Origin: Sequoia sempervirens
Taxonomy: Eukaryota > Streptophyta > Pinopsida > Cupressales > Cupressaceae
Length of the DNA: 64,000 nt
NCBI GenBank assembly: GCA_007258455.2
Contig: VDFB02270651.1
Location: 704,469,360-704,533,359, forward strand
Reading direction: 5' to 3'
Shown: positions 11,115-23,036 of the stretch, piece after piece
Layout of the letters: each line of letters begins with the position of its first letter
Numbering within the stretch: the first letter of the stretch is position 1
Position numbers and translations under genes: made by a program
The notes under the pieces: generated by a model
Told to the model about the DNA's origin: nothing
The model's database searches: none
The model's input: only the letters and a program-made list of their open reading frames with translations

Positions 11115-11119
11115 GATTA
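11115..11119. repeat. Copia target-site duplication, left (GATTA)
   Basis: GATTA just before the TG of the left copia LTR; the partner at 33196-33200 is AATTA, one transition different. Confidence 0.65.
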
Positions 11120-11757
11120 TGTTAGTTTTATATGATCAGATTAGATAGTCAGAATTTAATTCAAAATCAGACACAATAACACAACATATACCCAGGGGAA
11201 ACCCTCCACTTGAGGGAGAAAAACCCAGCAACTATATATCACTTATATATTGAATTTCAACACAAATGTCTCCTTTACAAAGAGGGCCGATATGAAGGCT
11301 AATTAGAAGCATCACAATCTGATGCTAACTTTGTAACAATGTAATGTAATCTACTAGTGATAAACTCAACCTTCCACAAAATATCGATCTGTACTTGATT
11401 ACAAACTTGCACTTATATATATCAAACTTGTGATGAACTACGAATGAATGAATGTGAAACAATGAAAGACCATTAAACATATATACAAGATGAAGGGAGA
11501 GGTCATGAATCTTCAATACTACAAGTTAGCCTTCCTGAAAAGTTGTGTCTCCAACACACATGAAGTCAGCTTCAAGGAATTCACAACTCCTCATAAATTT
11601 GTATCTTAGCAATAATTAAATATTAAATAAATGAGGCAGCTCCTTATAATAGATATCACCATAAATTAAATAGATAAAGGCTATTATTTAATTTATCCAT
11701 CGATGCAAAGGAGATCAGACTGGAAGATAATCCTGACGCTGCTCAATAACATCAACA
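11120..11757 (-). repeat. Copia 3' LTR
   Basis: Plus-strand sequence starts TGTTAGTT and ends ATCAACA. The other copy is at 32560-33195. It adjoins a purine-rich minus-strand tract GAGAGGGAG (plus 11758-11766), the expected polypurine tract that primes plus-strand synthesis. Confidence 0.85.
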
Positions 11758-11766
11758 CTCCCTCTC
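11758..11766 (-). other. Copia polypurine tract
   Basis: CTCCCTCTC on the plus strand, GAGAGGGAG on the element's strand, directly upstream of its 3' LTR. Confidence 0.65.
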
Positions 11767-11805
11767 AGCTAGGGAAGATACTTCCAACTGCATAAGACAT
11801 ATCAC

Positions 11806-12178
11806 CTCATTGTGATGTCAACCACAATGGGTACTCCCATATGTGGAAAGGAAATATATTACCTCATCATGATATCAACCATCATGGCTACTCCCATGTA
11901 TGGTAAATGTGCACAAGTGCTCATCACTCAATGTGATGTTGTCACCTCATCATGACATTCACCATGTCTACTTCCAAAGGGGGAAAAACACAAGTACAAG
12001 AAAATCATCATGGACTCTATCACATGATGTTGTCATGGAGTCACACACATGAAATCCACCATGGCTACTTCCAGAGGGTGGAAACAAGGGCTTTCACCTC
12101 AAATCTCTCTCAAAGAGAAATGCATTAACAAGGGCTTGCACCTCAAATCCCTCTCATAGAGAGAAATGCATTAAAGAA
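11806..12178. repeat. Tandem repeats in the copia 3' untranslated region
   Basis: Two diverged families lie side by side. First, about four copies with a period near 64 bp built on CACCTCAT..TGATGTCAACCA followed by ATGGCTACTCCCATG (11806-12080). Second, two copies with a 46-bp period built on AAGGGCTT.CACCTCAAATC and AGAGAAATGCATT (12086-12178). They lie between the RNase H stop and the polypurine tract. Confidence 0.7.
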
Positions 12179-12240
12179 GATCACTGATACTGAGAGTCCT
12201 TCTTAGCTAGGGATTCATTCTCCACCATACTAAGCTTGTC

Positions 12241-12951
12241 TCAAAAGTACATAAACTTTATCCTAGAGAGAGGCTTGGTGAGAATGTTTGTTGTCTGCTC
12301 ATTAGTGATGATATACTTCAACTGGATCACTTTCCTCAATACCATATCTCTAATATAGTGGTATTTGATCTCAACATGTTTAGTTCTATCATGAAACACT
12401 GGATTGATAGAAATCTTCACACAACTTTGATTATCACAATGAATGATAGTCGGCTCCATTGATTGTCCAAAAAATCCTATAAGGATCTTCCAAAGCCACA
12501 CTGCTTCTCAAGCTGCCACACAAGATACAATATACTCGGCCTTTGCTATACTCAGTGCCACTGAAGACTGCTTCCTGCTACACTAGGAGATCATCGCAGA
12601 CCCCAAACTGAAACAACATCTAGAGGTGCTCTTCCAATTAGTGACACACCCTGCCCAATTAGAATTAGTATATCCATGCAGCTTCAAGTCCACACTAGAA
12701 GAATACCTCAAGCCATATCCAACTGTGCCACACAAGTATCTCAAGATATGCTTTGCTGCAACTAGATGTATTTGCCTTGGTTTACACATGACTTGACTAA
12801 GTGCACTCACTACATAGAAAATATCTGGTCTAGTATTGACTAGATACATCAATGATCCAATCAACTTCTTGTACAAAGTAGAATCCACCATATCTGAACT
12901 AGTTGTAGCCTCTTTTAACTTATGCAAGTTTTTCTCCATAGACGTAGACAT
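12241..12951 (-). pseudogene. Copia RNase H domain
   Basis: End of the copia polyprotein. Visible on the minus strand: TRPDIFYVVSALSQ and KHILRYLCGT linking to RNase H, then GYTNSNWAGC, SIAKAEYIV, HCDNQSCVKI and, near the end, HIEIKYH-like VEIKYHYIRD with TKPLSRIKF. The first acidic residue (usually Asp in the D.DWAG box) is Asn here, and a stop divides the domain at about 12581. It would degrade the RNA strand during reverse transcription if intact. Confidence 0.8.
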
Positions 12952-13749
12952 GGATTTTGCAATCCATCATACCAAATCTCTTCAGAATTTCAATAGTATA
13001 CTTCCCTTGACTTAGAATCATCTCATCAGGATTTTTCCATACTTCTAAACCAAGGAAGTAGTGCATGAGACCAAGATCCTTCATTTCAAATTCAGAAGCT
13101 AACTCCTTGCATTTGATAATGAGGTGATCTTCTCTAATAAGAATTAAATCATCAACATAGAGAACCAAGATTAATTATTTTCCATCAAGTACCTTGAAGT
13201 AAAGGTTTGAATCAACATCATTCTTGGAGAAGCCCAAGCTCATTAGGTATCAATCAATTATTTTGTACCAAGCACGAGGAGCCTGCTTAAGGCCATACAA
13301 AGCCTTCTTCAACTTGAAAACATAATACTCCTTCCCATTAACCTCAAATCCATCAAGTTGCTCAATATATACCTCTTCCTCAATTACACCATTCAGAAAT
13401 GTTGTCTTCACATCCATTTGGTGAATCTTCCATCCTTTAGATGTTGCAAAAGCAATGATGGTCCTAACTAAAGTATAATGAGCAACTAGAGAAATGGTTT
13501 CCTCATAGTCTACTCCCTCTTTATGTGAGAATCCTCTAGCCACAAACCTATCCTTATACTTCTTGATGCTCCCATCAATGGCATGGTTGATTTTGAAGAG
13601 CCACTTAGAAGAAACAACAAATTTTCCTTCAGGTCTAGATACGATGTCCCAAACATCATTCTTGAGAATGGATTGATACTCTTCGGCCATAGCATTTCTC
13701 CAAACTTGCTGAATAGTAGCTTCCTCAACACTAGAAGGTTCTCACTCAA
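12920..13749 (-). pseudogene. Copia reverse transcriptase
   Basis: RVT_2-type domain in two overlapping pieces. 13690-13250 has VWDIVSRPEGK, KYKDRFVARGF, QMDVKTTFLNG (catalytic Asp) and ALYGLKQAPRAWY. 13168-12920 has LYVDDLILI (YVDD box), FEMKDLGLMHYFLGLEV and a trailing connection to RNase H. A stop and a frameshift separate the pieces near 13249. Motifs and order are those of plant Ty1/copia. Confidence 0.9.
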
Positions 13750-14025
13750 TAATTTGGCTCATCAATGCAACATAGCTTGAAAACTTATGAGGTCTCTTAC
13801 TTTCTCTGAATGTTCCTCTTGGGGATGCAAACCTTTCTACCTCCTACATTGTTTGTCTAGACCAAAGAGGTATTTTTCTACCAATCACAATATTTGTAGG
13901 CCCATTAGTAGGTTTCAAGGGCTCATTTGGATCATCATCTTCTTTAGGTCAGGAGCCTCCCTCTGAATCTCAAGATTATGGTCAACTTCCATATCCTGAG
14001 GAGGTTCTTGATGTTCATTGTTTAT

Positions 14026-15014
14026 CTACATGTGAATGCCCTCAGATCTCCTAAATGAAACATCCTCTTCAAATGTAACATCCCTAATGATCTCAATCAA
14101 ATTCTGACATGGAATGTAAATTTTGTAGGATTTTGATGTCTCACTATAGCCTACAAATATTCCCTTCTTGCCAGAAGGTTCCAACTTTGTCCTTTCATCT
14201 TTCGGTACATGAACATACACTAGACAACCAAAGATCCTCAAATGACTTACTTTCAGTTTCACCCCTGTGAATGCTTCTTCAGGAGTCATGTTCTCCAAAA
14301 TGCAGTGAGGGCTTCTATTCTAAACATAAACAACTATCCTAGATGCTTTAGCCCAAAGGAAGGTTTGCATATCTTGATCATGAATCATGGCACTAGCTGC
14401 TTCTACAATAGATTTGTTCTTCCTTTCTGCAATACCGTTTTGTTGAGGATTGTAAGGGACACAAAACTCCCTTTTAATCCCTACTTCAATGCAAAAGTTA
14501 TGGAAGCTTGCAGAGATGTACTCTCCTTTATTGTCAGATCTAAGAAATTTGATCCTCTTTCTAGATAAGTTCTCTACCTGAGCTTTAAATTATTTGAACC
14601 TCCCAAGAACTTCCTCAGATTCTTTAGATTTCAAGAAATAAATCCAAGTCTTTCTAGAGTATTCATCAATGAAAATAATGTAATACAAGAAACCACTCAA
14701 AGAAGCAACAAACATTGGACCACATAAATCAGAATGAATAAGGTCTAGATACATTTAGATCTATTTTCACTACTAAGAAATGGACCTTTAGTATTCTTAC
14801 CTAATGCGCAACCTTTGCAAGTACCTTCATGCTCCTGGTTGAATTTAGGAAGGCTCGTGACCATATTCTCCATGGTTGGTAGTGCTTGAAAGTGAAGGTG
14901 AGCAAGTCTTCTATGCCAAAATTCACATGAACTTGAAGAATCATGCAACAAGGCCTGAAGTGGACGAGTACAAAGTCTATAGAGACTCTCATGATGAAAT
15001 CCAATTGTATACAT
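14026..15014 (-). pseudogene. Copia integrase, main part
   Basis: Begins inside GAG_pre-integrase: FWHRRLAHLHFQALPTM (HH) and CKGCALGK (CC) form the zinc-binding HHCC module at 14745-15005. Catalytic-core remnants follow on the minus strand: IHSDLCGP (first Asp, about 14715-14739), RSDNKGEY (second Asp, about 14518-14546) and GIAERKN (Glu, about 14415-14437). The C-terminal half has GCLVYVHVPKDERTK and KGIFVGYSETSKSYKIY at 14298-14026. Several stops break the core. The N-terminal end is cut at 15005 by element A and resumes at 31239. Confidence 0.85.
15001..15005. repeat. Element A target-site duplication, left (CCAAT)
   Basis: CCAAT immediately before the TG of the 5' LTR; identical CCAAT at 31239-31243 after the 3' LTR. 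Removing one copy with the element restores the copia reading frame. Confidence 0.95.
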
Positions 15015-16017
15015 CTAAAAGTGGTCATGATTAAGCTTGTTAATTAATTAAATATGATTTATTTAATTAATTCCCCTAAATTCATCTACATATAAATAAA
15101 TTTAATTATTTATTTATATCGTTCATTTTCTAAATTCTTCTATTAAATAAATAATTTTATTTAATTATTGACATTTCCACCTTCCACTTAATTAAATTAA
15201 ATAAATTTTCATAATTTATTTATATTTGATTATCATTCTATTCTAAAGTTTGAATATTTTGAATATTTAAATAATGGAATATTCTTCATCCCATAATCGA
15301 ATTAAATATTAAATATTTAATTTAATATTTCCTCACTCTAATTTCATTCTTAAAAACATAATTAAATATGATTTATTTAATTATGTGAGTTTCCATTTTC
15401 ATCTTCACTTCCAGATTAAATAAATATATTTTATTTATTTTCTAACTCACTCTAAACTCATCCTTTGAAATGGAAGTTTCCCTTCAAAACTCAATGACGA
15501 AAATTGAAAGAAAATGGAAACCTTCCATCCTCTTCTCCACTTTCAAAAATCTGCCACCATCCATTCAAACAAGCTTAATCCAAGCCGTCGATCGAATCAG
15601 CCAATCGAATCCTCTCGAAAACTCTATAAATTTTGGCGCAAATCCAAGCTTTGGTTAGACTATGCATACACACTACGCATGCATTTACACAGCTAGACTT
15701 GTAATCAGCTTATGCATTCATATCAGTTTCAATATCACAGCCATACTTTCATCTTAGCATAGCTTTTGCATTTAGCATAATATGCAGTTTCATTTTTATC
15801 TCGTTCTTCATGCTGTCCTTTTGTTGAGCTCGATCTACTAGATCTGAGAGCCATTTGAAACCAACAAAATGCTGGAGTTAGAGAGAAATAAGATGATTTC
15901 GAAGAAGCTGCCATTAACAGTTTGCTTATTTCTATTTTTCTTTTAGCTTCTTTGGTTTAATGTCTTATTAATATGTGTTTCAATTCATTTAAATTGATCC
16001 AATATTTCACTCACACA
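15006..16017 (+). repeat. Element A 5' LTR
   Basis: 1,012 bp, TGTATACATC to CACTCACACA. The first half is strongly AT-rich with many TTAATTAA/TTTATTTAA strings. A TATA box TATAAAT sits at 15625-15631. Compared with the 3' LTR it lacks about 21 bp near 15459, next to a short direct repeat (ACTCA). Open frames inside are not genes. Confidence 0.95.
15625..15631 (+). promoter_or_regulatory. LTR TATA box, element A
   Basis: TATAAAT in CTCTATAAATT, repeated at 30846-30852 in the 3' LTR. It would drive the sense gag-pol RNA. Confidence 0.6.
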
Positions 16018-16022
16018 TAAAA

Positions 16023-16040
16023 TGGTGCCCACCATGGGGC
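16023..16040 (+). other. Primer-binding site, element A
   Basis: TGGTGCCCACCATGGGGC begins five bases after the LTR end. The TGG start is complementary to the CCA end of a tRNA. I cannot assign the tRNA; it is not the usual initiator-Met site. Confidence 0.75.
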
Positions 16041-18340
16041 CCGAACCCATGAATTTAACGTTATTTGCAAGTTTTTTTTGACAGTTTCCACATTTTGAAG
16101 TAAATTTTTGGGAAAAAAATTGGCGTTTAGGCGCATTCAAAATTTTCTGCAGTGCATACGGGGTTTTTAACTTTTCTGTTTTGCAGGATTTTGGGGCACA
16201 TCCAGTATCTGTTTAGGTGCATCTAGTATCTATTTAGGCACATCTACTATCTGTTTAGGCGCATGTAGTGACTTTCTTTTTTGCACGCATTAACTATTTT
16301 TAGAGTATATAAATCTTTCTTCCGACGCATTTAGTTTCTATTCCGGTGCATTTAGCTTCTTTTCTAGCGCATTTAGTTTCTGTTCTAGCGCGTTTGGTTT
16401 ATGTTTCGGTGCATTTAGTTTCTATTATGGTGCATATAGCTTCTATTCAGGCGCATATGGATTGTAACAAAAATACAAAATTTTGAGTCTGATGCTTTCC
16501 GTAGACAAAATTCTTTTCTTTTTCTAGATTTTTAAAATGAAGCAATCCTAGGGTAGCCACATCTAGATAAAATGAAGCAATCTAGGATAGTCACCAAACA
16601 ACGATCTTGCAGTTAAAATTGAACAAAACTTGTTTTCAATGAAGCAATATCTTCACTTAGATTAGATCATTGTGATTTGGGATTTAAAAAGAACATCTGC
16701 TTGCTTTGAATGTGGCAATAGGTCTATGCTCTCCCCTTAACTGGGTGATCAAAATACCAGACTTGCCTTTTTTTTTTTAGTTTCCATGCAAATTTTACTG
16801 TTTCAATTAAATCCTTTAGAGAGTCTGTCGTAGCGAGAAAAATTACTCACCCTACTAGAACAACTCAAGTGGGTTCAAGCTAAAGCCAGGCTATTCCGCC
16901 CCACTATAAAATTTAAAGCAAATCTGGGGAAACCCTCTTTTTCCGGTAGTGTGCAAGATAACCATCCCCAAAACCTTTGTTCCAAAGGTTTGGAGGTCTC
17001 CTGAGGGAGTTTATTATTGCTGCACTGAACGAAAATCCTTACTACGAACCTAGTGTAGTGGCCATCCGAAGTCAGTTTCCAAACATTCTAATAATCACAG
17101 TGCAAGGGGAGGGAAGAATTTTCCCCCAAGATACTCACCATATAACTACCAAGGACCATTTGGTCAGGGGATCCGGTATCCACTTCTGTAACTCTGAGTA
17201 CGCGCCTAGAAAAGACAAAAACACAGGCACCCCTTTGGGGGTGACATGACTGTGTGAGTCGACACAGTTCTAAGATGTGGGCTATTGATTACTAGAATGA
17301 CCTACTTGAGCATTAAGAGCGAGTCTGTCTGAATTATTTTTCATGTGTGAAACTTGTGAAAACATTTGTTGAAAACATTTTCTTGATCAAACACTTCATG
17401 TTAGTATAGGGCTTTAAGAACAATTGTTTTCAAAAATGTTTGTTGCGTCTTCCATCACATTAATTCTAATAAAAGATCATCCAAAATGAACATGAAGAAC
17501 AACAACTGAGATCACTCAAAATTTTTTTACCATTGGTCCAATAACATTCCCAATACTTTTCCCATGCTTAGAGATTGGAGATCAACAAAATTTCCCAAGA
17601 AATCAGTGTCTAAAAGGATCAGAAAACCCAAGAAACCATCAGGATACAAGAAAACACTGCAAAAGAGAAAATTCTTCTACAAAAGTCGACAAGTCTTGCT
17701 TCACTACTGAGGATTTCTTCACAGATACCAAGAATTTGTTAGAGGATTCACTAATGAGTATGTTGTAGATCCCTTAGATTCTCGAGCTTATTATCAGAGA
17801 TTAGCTCTATCACAATGGCATAATCATAACCAACCTCTTGAATTTTACAACATACCACAACCTTCTATAGAATACCCTTCACATCCCAATCAAATCCTTC
17901 AGTGATTTTGGAACCTTTCTTCGAAAACAAAGATCAAAACTTTAAGAAGTGCATCTCTCAAAACAACTTTCTAATTTTTGGTTCAACTTCCCCAACAGGA
18001 TTCTGAAATCCTTCATCAATGGGAAGCCACAATCAATAAATTAAGAGCATCCTTGATCATATCACAAGATTCTACATCTTATCAGATCATCATCATCACA
18101 CTTGTCAAAACTAGGATCTAAGTTAGAAGAATTTTTCAAAATCATATACCTATCTTCACAAGATCCCAATTCAATAAATTAAAGGATGAAATTCAACAAG
18201 GACATACTCAAAACATTCAAGAAGAGGGTGAAAGTAGCAATCCTCTTTACTTCAAATCGAAATCCACTTTTTGACAAAGATACAAATAACAGAGAAGAAA
18301 ATCTGTTCCATCAATACAAAGACATGAATAGAACATAGAT
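16041..18340 (+). other. Element A leader
   Basis: 2.3 kb between primer-binding site and gag. It holds a 21-bp repeat array (16196-16460). No long open frame is convincing; the 90-codon one at 16977-17249 shows no known motif. The later part (17450-18340) becomes A-rich and resembles decayed coding sequence leading into gag. Confidence 0.6.
16196..16460 (+). repeat. 21-bp GCGCAT-type repeat array in the leader
   Basis: About eleven units starting GYRCATYTAG and continuing TTTCTRTTY, most exactly 21 bp apart, with two longer interruptions at about 16259-16318. Examples start at 16196, 16217, 16238, 16325 and 16346. Each unit has one CpG-rich or derived GCGC/GTGC/GCAC core. Confidence 0.85.
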
Positions 18341-19490
18341 AGATAGTGATGAGGAACAAGATGAAGAACATCTTAGAGAGGCTGAGCAAGATCCAAAATT
18401 TCACAAAGCCATCAAAAAGATCTTGCAGTGAGATAAGGAAAAATATTTTAGCTATCTAGCTGAACAAGGGGCTAAATTGCCTCATGACTTTAATACTAAA
18501 AATTTGAAAAACAAACCTGAAGAGACACCCCTTTCTGATCTTAGTGCTTTGACCTAGCAAATCAAGGCACTTCAAGGACAAGTCAGAGAATTACAAGGGG
18601 GAACAACCACAAAGAAATACACTCTGGAGGACATTTGTCCTTATCCTTTCGACCGAAGTCTTAACATGATTCCTTTTCCCAAGCATTGTGAAATGCCAAA
18701 ATTTGATCGCTATAATGGGAAAACGGATCCAATTGATCATGTTAGAGACTTCAGAAACATGACATTGGAGTTTGCTCACGAAGACACTTACTTGATGCGA
18801 TTGTTTCCAAGCAGCCTTGGGGTACACTCTATGGAATGGCTATCTAAGATTACACCTCCCATCAGGACATGTGAAGAATTTATCAACCTATTCATATCAC
18901 AATATACCTACAACATACAACACCAGATCACCATGATAGACCTTTGCAAAGTTGCACAAAAACCTGGTGAATCTTTCATTACATTCCTTCAGAGATGGAG
19001 AAGAATGTTTGCTAGATATCCACGTCCTGTTCCTGAAAAGGAAAAGATGGTTACTTTCATTAACAGTTTAAATTCAGAGATGAGATATCATTTGAACTTA
19101 CATTTTCCTTCTTTTGAGAAAATGATTGAAGATGCCTTAACCATTGAAAATGCTTTGGTCAAAAGAGGAATAATAAAACATGACAAAGAAAATCCTAGCT
19201 CATCCAACCATCACCATAATCAGGACAAGTCCAAATTTTGGACTCACAACAAAAATATGGTGAATGATGGTGTTGTTGATGCGAATCATGCCTCAACCAA
19301 GCCATTTGTCCTCAACACTCCAAACACTTGCAATAACAATGTCAACTCAATTGCAAATCATAGAAATAATCCTCCTCCTTCGAGGAACAATATAAATCAA
19401 CACTCTACTCCCAACCAAGGGACTTCCAACAACCAAGGTTATCAAGGAACCAATAACAATTACAATTATTTAGGGAACACCTCAAATTAA
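18340..19490 (+). pseudogene. Element A gag (capsid region)
   Basis: Retrotransposon gag domain, forming the capsid that packages the RNA. N-terminal part has AEQGAKLPHDFN (near 18460) with a TGA at 18429 and a TAG at 18556. The core is open at 18666-19490: MPKFDRYNGKTDPIDHVRDF, WLSKITPP, LCKVAQKPGESFITFLQRW and LNSEMRYHLNLHFPSFEKM, the familiar arrangement of plant Ty3/gypsy gag. It ends in an Asn/His/Gln-rich tail (19200-19490). The stop at 19488 interrupts a frame that resumes at 19596. Confidence 0.85.
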
Positions 19491-19595
19491 AATCCACAGA
19501 GATTTTCATTTTTCTCTAATAGAAGAACTTTCACTCCATTGGGACAATCTGTAGAATCAACATTCAAAGAGTTGATGGCCTAAAATATCATTACT

Positions 19596-21223
19596 TTGCC
19601 GCCTCAACGATATTATGAGCCCAGTGTAAAGCCTCCATCATGGAATGAAGCATACTATTGTGATTATCATCAGTGCAAAGGTCATCGCACGAATAACTAC
19701 CAAGCCTTGAAGAATGCCATTCAAGACTTGATTGACAATGACATCATCACAATAGAAGGAAATCAACAAACCAACGCAGACCACCAAGTATTTCGTAACC
19801 CTTTGCCCAATTATCAAAAGGGTGAGTCTTCTAAAAAAAATGTGAATCATATCAATGATGATCATATAATCAATCATCTTTATGCAGACGACGAGCGGGT
19901 GAATGTCGTTAAAGTCAACCAGAAGGTGGACTATAGAGAAGTCAACACAACAACAAGAGCACAAGCTAAAGTTATTTTAAAGGGGGCCTCTTCAAAAACC
20001 ACTGAACCTCCACCTCCACATCAATATGATTTGGTCAATCAACTTTGGAAAACCCCCGCTCAAATCTCTATTCTGGAACTATTGAAGATTTCTCCAGCCC
20101 ATAAAGAAATTCTCAAAAAATCCCTCGTTGAAACTAATGTATCCACTGACTTGGATGTGAATCAATTTCAAGCCATGGTAGGACACTTGTCCTCACCCAC
20201 TTGCCTTTCATTCTCAGAAAAAGATGATGTTTCCATAACTCATCCCCATAATTCATCATTGTACTTAGACATCATGATTCACAAGTTTTGTATCAGACGA
20301 GTTCTAATAGATGGAGGTGCTGGTCTGAACATTTGTACCATGAAGTTGGTTAAGGCTTTAGGATTTTCTGAGGACTCCATTGATTTCAGAAGAAAGAGCA
20401 TCCAAGGGTCTAATTCATGCTGCAAATTAGAGTGGGCCCTATTATAAAGAATACTTTCTATCAAGTATTGGACCATGATCTTGCATATAACATCTTGTTG
20501 GGTTGTCCTTGGATCCACAAAATGCAAGTTGTCCCATCAACCTATCATCAATGTCTTAAATTTCCTTATGATGGACAAGAAATCACAATACCTGTTGATA
20601 ATTCCAATATTCAAACTTGTGCCAACATAAAAGCCAGTCAAGATACTTTGGTCCCTAACAATCGAGAAGCTCATGCTAGGACTTCTCTAAAGATTGACAC
20701 ACAAATCAGTCAATTGACCAATAGTTTTGACAAAAAAATGAAATTCAAGGATCATGGAGTTGGAGAATACTCTCTTTGTCTTGCCAATTTACCTACATCA
20801 CCTTGTACACATGGACAACCATCTATCAGGGAACATCAAATATCAGTAGCATCAACATCAAAGCAACCACCAATAGAGCCAATCACAAAATTTAATGGAC
20901 AAATCATCAAAGAAAATTTCCCCATGGGAAATCCTGAGGATATAGAAATTCTAAACTGGCTCTATAAAGATGAAGAAGAAGTAGTCTCTAATGCCAAATT
21001 ACCCATAGACAAATATGGAAAAGGGTATTCAATCATGCAGAAGATGGGCTATGACAAAGGTCCTATTGGAAAAAGGAAGGAAGGAGTAGTTGAACCCATT
21101 CAACTCCGCGAACTTGCTGCAAGAGAGAAAACTGGATTAGGTTATGATACTCACTCCAAAGAAAGCACATCCAAACAACTGCATGGAACTGTCTTCACAT
21201 TACAAGAAGGCTTAGATTCATGA
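19596..21223 (+). pseudogene. Element A zinc-knuckle-like, protease and G-patch region
   Basis: Continues the gag frame. YCDYHQCKGHRTNN (near 19653) is a modified knuckle in which the usual later Cys is Tyr. The aspartic protease active site is RVLIDGGAGLNICT (near 20298-20340). A frameshift at about 20417-20447 moves the frame; the new frame (20417-21223) has FYQVLDHDLAYNILLGCPWI, typical of the protease C-terminal half. Then KGYSIMQKMGYDKG...GVVEPI (about 21013-21105) fits a G-patch, a glycine-rich nucleic-acid-binding motif known after the protease in some retroelements. Protease would cut the polyprotein. Confidence 0.8.
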
Positions 21224-21671
21224 GAAGCATGTTTGGCAATAGTTCAGAACTTCTTGGATAACAATTCTGACACAGACTTTGCTGAATATGAATGGGACAC
21301 CATTTATAATAATGAATTCTGGAGGGATAAAGAGGTTGATGTAATACACTAGTATGCCCCAACTCTAATTGAAGGTGAAGGGTCAGGGTCCCAACCACAA
21401 GAATCTGAACCACAAATCAACTATGATTCTAGTGATATTGAGTTAGATCTAAATGAACAAGACTATCAGGAGGACAGTATCATTATTGACCCACCTCATA
21501 CCTCAAATCCTATAGACCACTCTGTTATGACCATAACCATAGCCGATTTCACGCAACTTGACAATCCAATACCTTTAATTTATCCTGATCTCATTGATTG
21601 GGATTCAACCGAACCTATCGACATACCCATGTTTCTAAGTGATGAATCTATCGTAAACTTCCTCTCCGCAG

Positions 21672-22883
21672 ATGATACAAATGATCGTTCCACCAGCAAT
21701 TTTCAACATAGAGTTTTTGATCAGGAGAGTGTCAAGTCTCCTAACTACAAAAGTAAAAACAAAAAAAGAAAGATCTAATGGTGAAAACCAAAATCTGGCA
21801 GTATTAGATCAAACAAAAGATAAAATAAAGAGCCTATCAGATGGTGAAAACCTCTTTGAGGCACCAGACGATGGGAATCTTGACACTCTCCCGGAGCATT
21901 ACCATGAGCGATCACCTATTTTAATCGAGCCTACAAAGACGATCAATCTTGAAACCTCTGACAAACCAAGGATCCTACAATTAGCTGCATCAATGATAGA
22001 GAAAGAAATACCAGAGTTCATGGAATTCCTGAAAGTAAATCAAGTAAATTTTGTGTGGTCTTATGCTGACATGCCTGGTCTTGATCCTGATCTCATCATG
22101 CATCACTTTTCTATGAAACCAGGGGCCAAACCGGTGAAACAAAAACTCAGAAAGATGCACCCTCATGTTGCATTATTGTTTAAGGAAGAACTGAGAAAAC
22201 TCCTTGATGTGGGCTTCATAAGACCAATTGACTATGCAGAATGGATTTCCAACATTGTTCCTGTATCTAAGCCAGATAAAACTGTGAGAATATGCACAAA
22301 TTTTAGAGATCTTAATAAAGCATGTCCTAAGGATGATTTCCCACTGCCCAAAATTGACACTATAGTTGATCTAATAGCTGGCCATGCCATGTATTCATTA
22401 ATGGATGGTTTTTCTAGCTACAACCAAATCAAGATTACACCTGAAGATCAGGAGAAAACAACTTTCACATATCCATGGGGAACCTACTGTTGGAATATCA
22501 TGCCTTCTGGTTTGAAGAATGCTAGGGCTACTTATCAAAGAGCCATGACTACAATCTTTCATGACATGATGCATATCTTCATGGAAGATTATGTAGATGA
22601 CATATTGGAAAAATCATACACCAGAGAAGGACATCTTCATGGAAGATTATGTAGATGACTATTGGAAAAATCATACACTAGAGAAGGACATCTTGAAATA
22701 TTGTCCAAAATATTTGCAAGATTAGAGAAATTCAAAGTTCGCCTCAACCCCAAGAAATGTGTTTTTGGGGTCAAATCTAGAAAACTCTTGGGGTACATTG
22801 TTTCAAAAAAAGGAATTGAAGTAGATCCCGCGAAAGTACAAGCAATTATGGAAATGCCTCCACCAAAGAACATCAGTCAGTAG
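21672..22883 (+). pseudogene. Element A reverse transcriptase
   Basis: Reverse transcriptase copying element RNA into DNA. Visible: YADMPGLDPDLIMHHFSM, GFIRPIDYAEWISNIVPV, VRICTNFRDLNKACPKDDFP, YSLMDGFSSYNQI, FGLKNA-like SGLKNARATYQRAM and EDYVDDILEKS (YVDD). A tandem duplication of 58 and 57 bp (22575-22689) repeats the YVDD codons; one base is missing in the second unit, so the downstream frame is the same and only one TGA (22656) is gained. The connection domain follows (RLNPKKCVFGVKSRKLLGYIVS). A stop at 22881 lies before RSLQG. The N-terminal side has a frameshift relative to the protease frame. Confidence 0.95.
22575..22689 (+). repeat. Tandem duplication across the RT active site
   Basis: Unit 1 is 22575-22632 (58 bp), unit 2 is 22633-22689 (57 bp). 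They differ by one deleted A and one C-to-T change. Both contain the bases encoding YVDD, but only the first is in frame. Confidence 0.95.
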
Positions 22884-23036
22884 AGATCACTACAGGGATG
22901 ACTACAGTCTATACGAAGGTTCATTGCACAATTGGCCAATAAAAGTTAACCTTTCACACATCTACTACATAAAAATGTTCCTTTCAAGTGGGATGACAAA
23001 TGTGAATTGGCGTTTCAACAAATCAAATAGTATTTA

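Larger units (their letters stand above)
9853..11119 (-). mobile_element. LINE-like unit, 3' portion
   Basis: Minus-strand unit ending in ten A residues (T run 9852-9861). It holds the C-terminal half of an RNase H-like domain (about 10841-11114) and an unrecognised open frame. The remainder lies beyond the copia insertion, at 33196-33403. Joined length is about 1.47 kb, so the unit is 5'-truncated just before the RNase H domain, as is common for non-LTR retrotransposons. The reverse transcriptase itself is absent from the copy. Confidence 0.6.

Noticed and set aside
11325..11516. Open frame repeated at 32765-33031 (minus strand)
   Set aside because: Both are inside the copia LTRs and reflect LTR duplication only.
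15470..15696. Open frames repeated at 30691-30983
   Set aside because: They lie inside the two LTRs of element A, upstream of or across the TATA box, and have no known motif.
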